Program-made: the position numbers and the translations under genes
Shown here: positions 61,976-64,000 of the stretch, piece after piece
How the letters are laid out: every line of letters begins with the position of its first letter
Numbering within the stretch: the first letter of the stretch is position 1
The notes under the pieces: generated by a model
The model's database searches: none
What the model was told of the DNA's origin: nothing
The model's input: only the letters and a program-made list of their open reading frames with translations
DNA from: CAWIHK01 sp963835935
GTDB taxonomy: Bacteria > Bacteroidota > Ignavibacteria > UBA10030 > CAVZMI01
DNA length: 64,000 nucleotides
Reading direction: 5' to 3'
NCBI GenBank assembly: GCA_963835935.1
Contig: CAWIHK010000001.1
Coordinates: 124,001-188,000, forward strand

Positions 61976-64000
61976 ATGAAACACAGATGCAATGCTCTTC
62001 TTTGTTCCACACTCGTTTTTGCATCGGCGGTCGCGGCTGATAACGACACAACGAAAACCTATTATACAAACGAAGTTATTGTCACTGCAACACGAGTAAG
62101 CAGACCGATGTTTGATATTGGTCGTAATGTTAGTGTGATAACTTCGGAGAAATTCCAGGCTTCTCCATTGAATGATATTGGCGACGTGTTGAGCAAGGAA
62201 GGCTTGGGTTTTATTGCCGGTGCCACTTTGAATCCGGGAATGCAACAAAGCCTTTTCCTCCGCGGAGCGAATAGTAATCAGACTCCTGTTTTTTTCGATG
62301 ATATTCGGTTGACCGATCCCTCTAGTACTAACAATGCGCCGAATCTTATTGAATTATCACTGGCAAATGCAGAGCAAATCGAAATTGTTCGCGGCTCGCA
62401 TAGTACCCTATATGGTTCATCTGCAATTGGCGGAGTCGTGAATATTATAAGTCGTTCAAACCAATCACCCGGTTTCCATATCGATGCCGACATCACAGCT
62501 GGTACTTTTGGATCTAAAACATCTGCTCTTACACAAAATATTTTTCTCAATTATTCGCTGCCTGCTGGAATGTATGTGAATGCGGCTTTAGTCAATTCTG
62601 GAGTCAAAGGATTGGATGCAACCATAGATACTGTCACTAATCCTTCGGTTTATAAGAACCGCGACCGTGATGGTTTTCATAAACTCAATCTTATCGGGAA
62701 AATTGGCTTTAGAAATGAAGCCTGGGACTTGCACTTGTCTTTTCTTCAGGTTCAGGAGAAATCGGATATCGACAAAGGAGCATTTATAGACGACAACAAC
62801 GCTCGTCTTGATTTTGAACGTCGAATATGGACAATAGGCGCATCATATACTATAAACGATGAAATGAACTTGAAATACCTCGGCGGGTATTCTCCGATAA
62901 AGCGACATACCATAGATGATTCGTCAGCTGTCGATCTGCTTGGAACCACCGACCATAACTTTTCTGAAGATACATTCAAAGGAACTACTTCGAGTCATGA
63001 AATCCTTTTTAACGCCAACATATCTGCCGTGCGTACAGTAATCGGATTGGGAACTCAACGAGAAACGATGACACAGCAATCATATCTCTATCAAGGGGGT
63101 GCATTTGGAGTTTATGAATCGAGAATAAATTTAGACACACTCCATTTGAGTTCAACACTCAATCATATTTTCTGTCATACAGAGATTGACGGAACAATCT
63201 TTGCTAATGGATTGAAAAACCTAACTATTGCTCTTGGACTTCGTTTGAATCATCATAGTTCCTATGGAAATAATTTAACTTATGAGGTGAATCCTTCATA
63301 TAGAGTCTCCAAAAATTTCTTACTTTTCATATCCTATTCGACCGGATTTAATGCGCCATCACTCTATCAACTATTCTGCCCAACAACCTACTACACTTCA
63401 GACATCACACGAGGAAATAGCTTTCTTAAACCAGAGACTTCTTCATCAACTGAGCTTGGTTGGAAATACAGGTTGAGTGATCGGGCATATCTTACGATTT
63501 CATATTTCCGCACAATAGTAGAACATAGTATTGAATATGTGTATCTCTGGGATAAAAATATTGGCCTTGATACACTAGGAAACAATTGGATGAGGGACGA
63601 TTACCGCGGTGATACTTATCTCAACCTTGGGACACAAACAACCAGTGGATTGGATTTGATATTTGATGTTCATCTCACAGACTTTCTTACAATTTCCGGT
63701 TCGGCTTCTCTCATAACAGGTAAACTTGCGTATGACCCTGGAGATATTCAAAATCAGCATATTGGAGGAAATCACGTCCAGCTTTATAGTAACGGTGCCT
63801 TTATCACTCGTGAGATCGAAACAATGAAGTTAGTACGTCGCCCGAGTTCTTGTAACTTAAGTATTCAGTATAAACCTAGAACAGATTTGCTTACTCAAAT
63901 TGATATCAGATATGTTGGTTCTAAATATGATGCGTACTATAACAATACACTTGGTCCATGGGGAGCGCTTGATGTAATCAAACTCAACGATTATACCCTT
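61976..64000 (+). CDS. btuB: BtuB-like TonB-dependent cobalamin receptor (3' end beyond window)
   Basis: 675 codons visible, open at the window end. AAGGAG lies before the ATG at 61976. Signal peptide 1-21, TonB box EVIVTATR (33-40), plug 45-150 with FLRGANSNQTPVFFDDIRL and IEIVRGSHSTLYGSSAIGG, then barrel strands. The B12 riboswitch upstream supports cobalamin or corrinoid as the ligand. The remaining BtuFCD/CobU-type genes would be expected downstream. Confidence 0.88.
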   Translation, partial: MKHRCNALLCSTLVFASAVAADNDTTKTYYTNEVIVTATRVSRPMFDIGRNVSVITSEKFQASPLNDIGDVLSKEGLGFIAGATLNPGMQQSLFLRGANSNQTPVFFDDIRLTDPSSTNNAPNLIELSLANAEQIEIVRGSHSTLYGSSAIGGVVNIISRSNQSPGFHIDADITAGTFGSKTSALTQNIFLNYSLPAGMYVNAALVNSGVKGLDATIDTVTNPSVYKNRDRDGFHKLNLIGKIGFRNEAWDLHLSFLQVQEKSDIDKGAFIDDNNARLDFERRIWTIGASYTINDEMNLKYLGGYSPIKRHTIDDSSAVDLLGTTDHNFSEDTFKGTTSSHEILFNANISAVRTVIGLGTQRETMTQQSYLYQGGAFGVYESRINLDTLHLSSTLNHIFCHTEIDGTIFANGLKNLTIALGLRLNHHSSYGNNLTYEVNPSYRVSKNFLLFISYSTGFNAPSLYQLFCPTTYYTSDITRGNSFLKPETSSSTELGWKYRLSDRAYLTISYFRTIVEHSIEYVYLWDKNIGLDTLGNNWMRDDYRGDTYLNLGTQTTSGLDLIFDVHLTDFLTISGSASLITGKLAYDPGDIQNQHIGGNHVQLYSNGAFITREIETMKLVRRPSSCNLSIQYKPRTDLLTQIDIRYVGSKYDAYYNNTLGPWGALDVIKLNDYTL

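Overview
This window looks like a chromosomal segment from a free-living member of the Ignavibacteria/Chlorobi side of the FCB superphylum. The evidence is a type IX secretion (T9SS) C-terminal signal of the NYPNPFNPSTTI type in the first gene, PorV-like and TonB-dependent outer-membrane proteins, and a ribosomal supercluster running from secE to rplQ. Unlike typical Bacteroidetes, the window shows strong Shine-Dalgarno sequences and promoters of E. coli type (TTGACA-17-TATAAT at 1237-1265 and several near-matches). The assignment is inference from gene content; no 16S gene is present.

Layout. 1-964: 3' end of a repetitive T9SS-exported protein. 1335-9395: pbpC followed by a bacterial alpha-2-macroglobulin that is split by a -1 frameshift near 7100. 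9515-14929: accessory genes, namely a DUF2914-like secreted protein, a small membrane lipoprotein, two methyltransferases, a MauE/DoxX-thioredoxin fusion, an RluA-type pseudouridine synthase and an outer-membrane barrel. 15501-18422: glnE. 18596-19958: tRNA operon Thr(UGU)-Tyr(GUA)-Gly(UCC)-Thr(GGU), rpmG, Trp(CCA). 20010-51348: secE-nusG-rplKAJL-rpoBC-rpsL-rpsG-fusA-tuf-S10/spc/alpha operons-engB, all on the + strand. 51835-59990: an outer-membrane/secretion trio (TonB receptor, large secreted protein with a sorting-type C-terminus, PorV-like barrel). 60075-61546: an NHL-type propeller protein and ssb. 61563-64000: promoter, cobalamin riboswitch, terminator and a btuB-like receptor that is cut by the window end.

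The most unusual material is palindromic DNA. Two copies of a roughly 250-280 bp element with terminal inverted repeats (3657-3934 and 14935-15177) are built from nested hairpins whose loops have gained further hairpins. In the tRNA operon the glycine tRNA is preceded by three identical 140-bp units. Each unit is a tRNA-Gly 5' half interrupted in the anticodon arm by a 77-nt double-hairpin insert. Further downstream lies a collapsed tRNA-Gly remnant whose T-arm is replaced by another palindrome. Together these suggest a small palindromic element family that enters hairpin-forming sites, including a tRNA gene.

The central third is the core gene-expression machinery: RNA polymerase alpha, beta and beta', most ribosomal proteins, EF-G, EF-Tu, IF-1, NusG, SecE/SecY, Map and a ribosome-assembly GTPase. 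It is arranged as near-continuous operons with candidate leader structures before rplJ, rpoB and rplC and a clear promoter before rpsL. The flanks concern the cell envelope: peptidoglycan synthesis and repair, protease trapping, T9SS export and vitamin B12 uptake.
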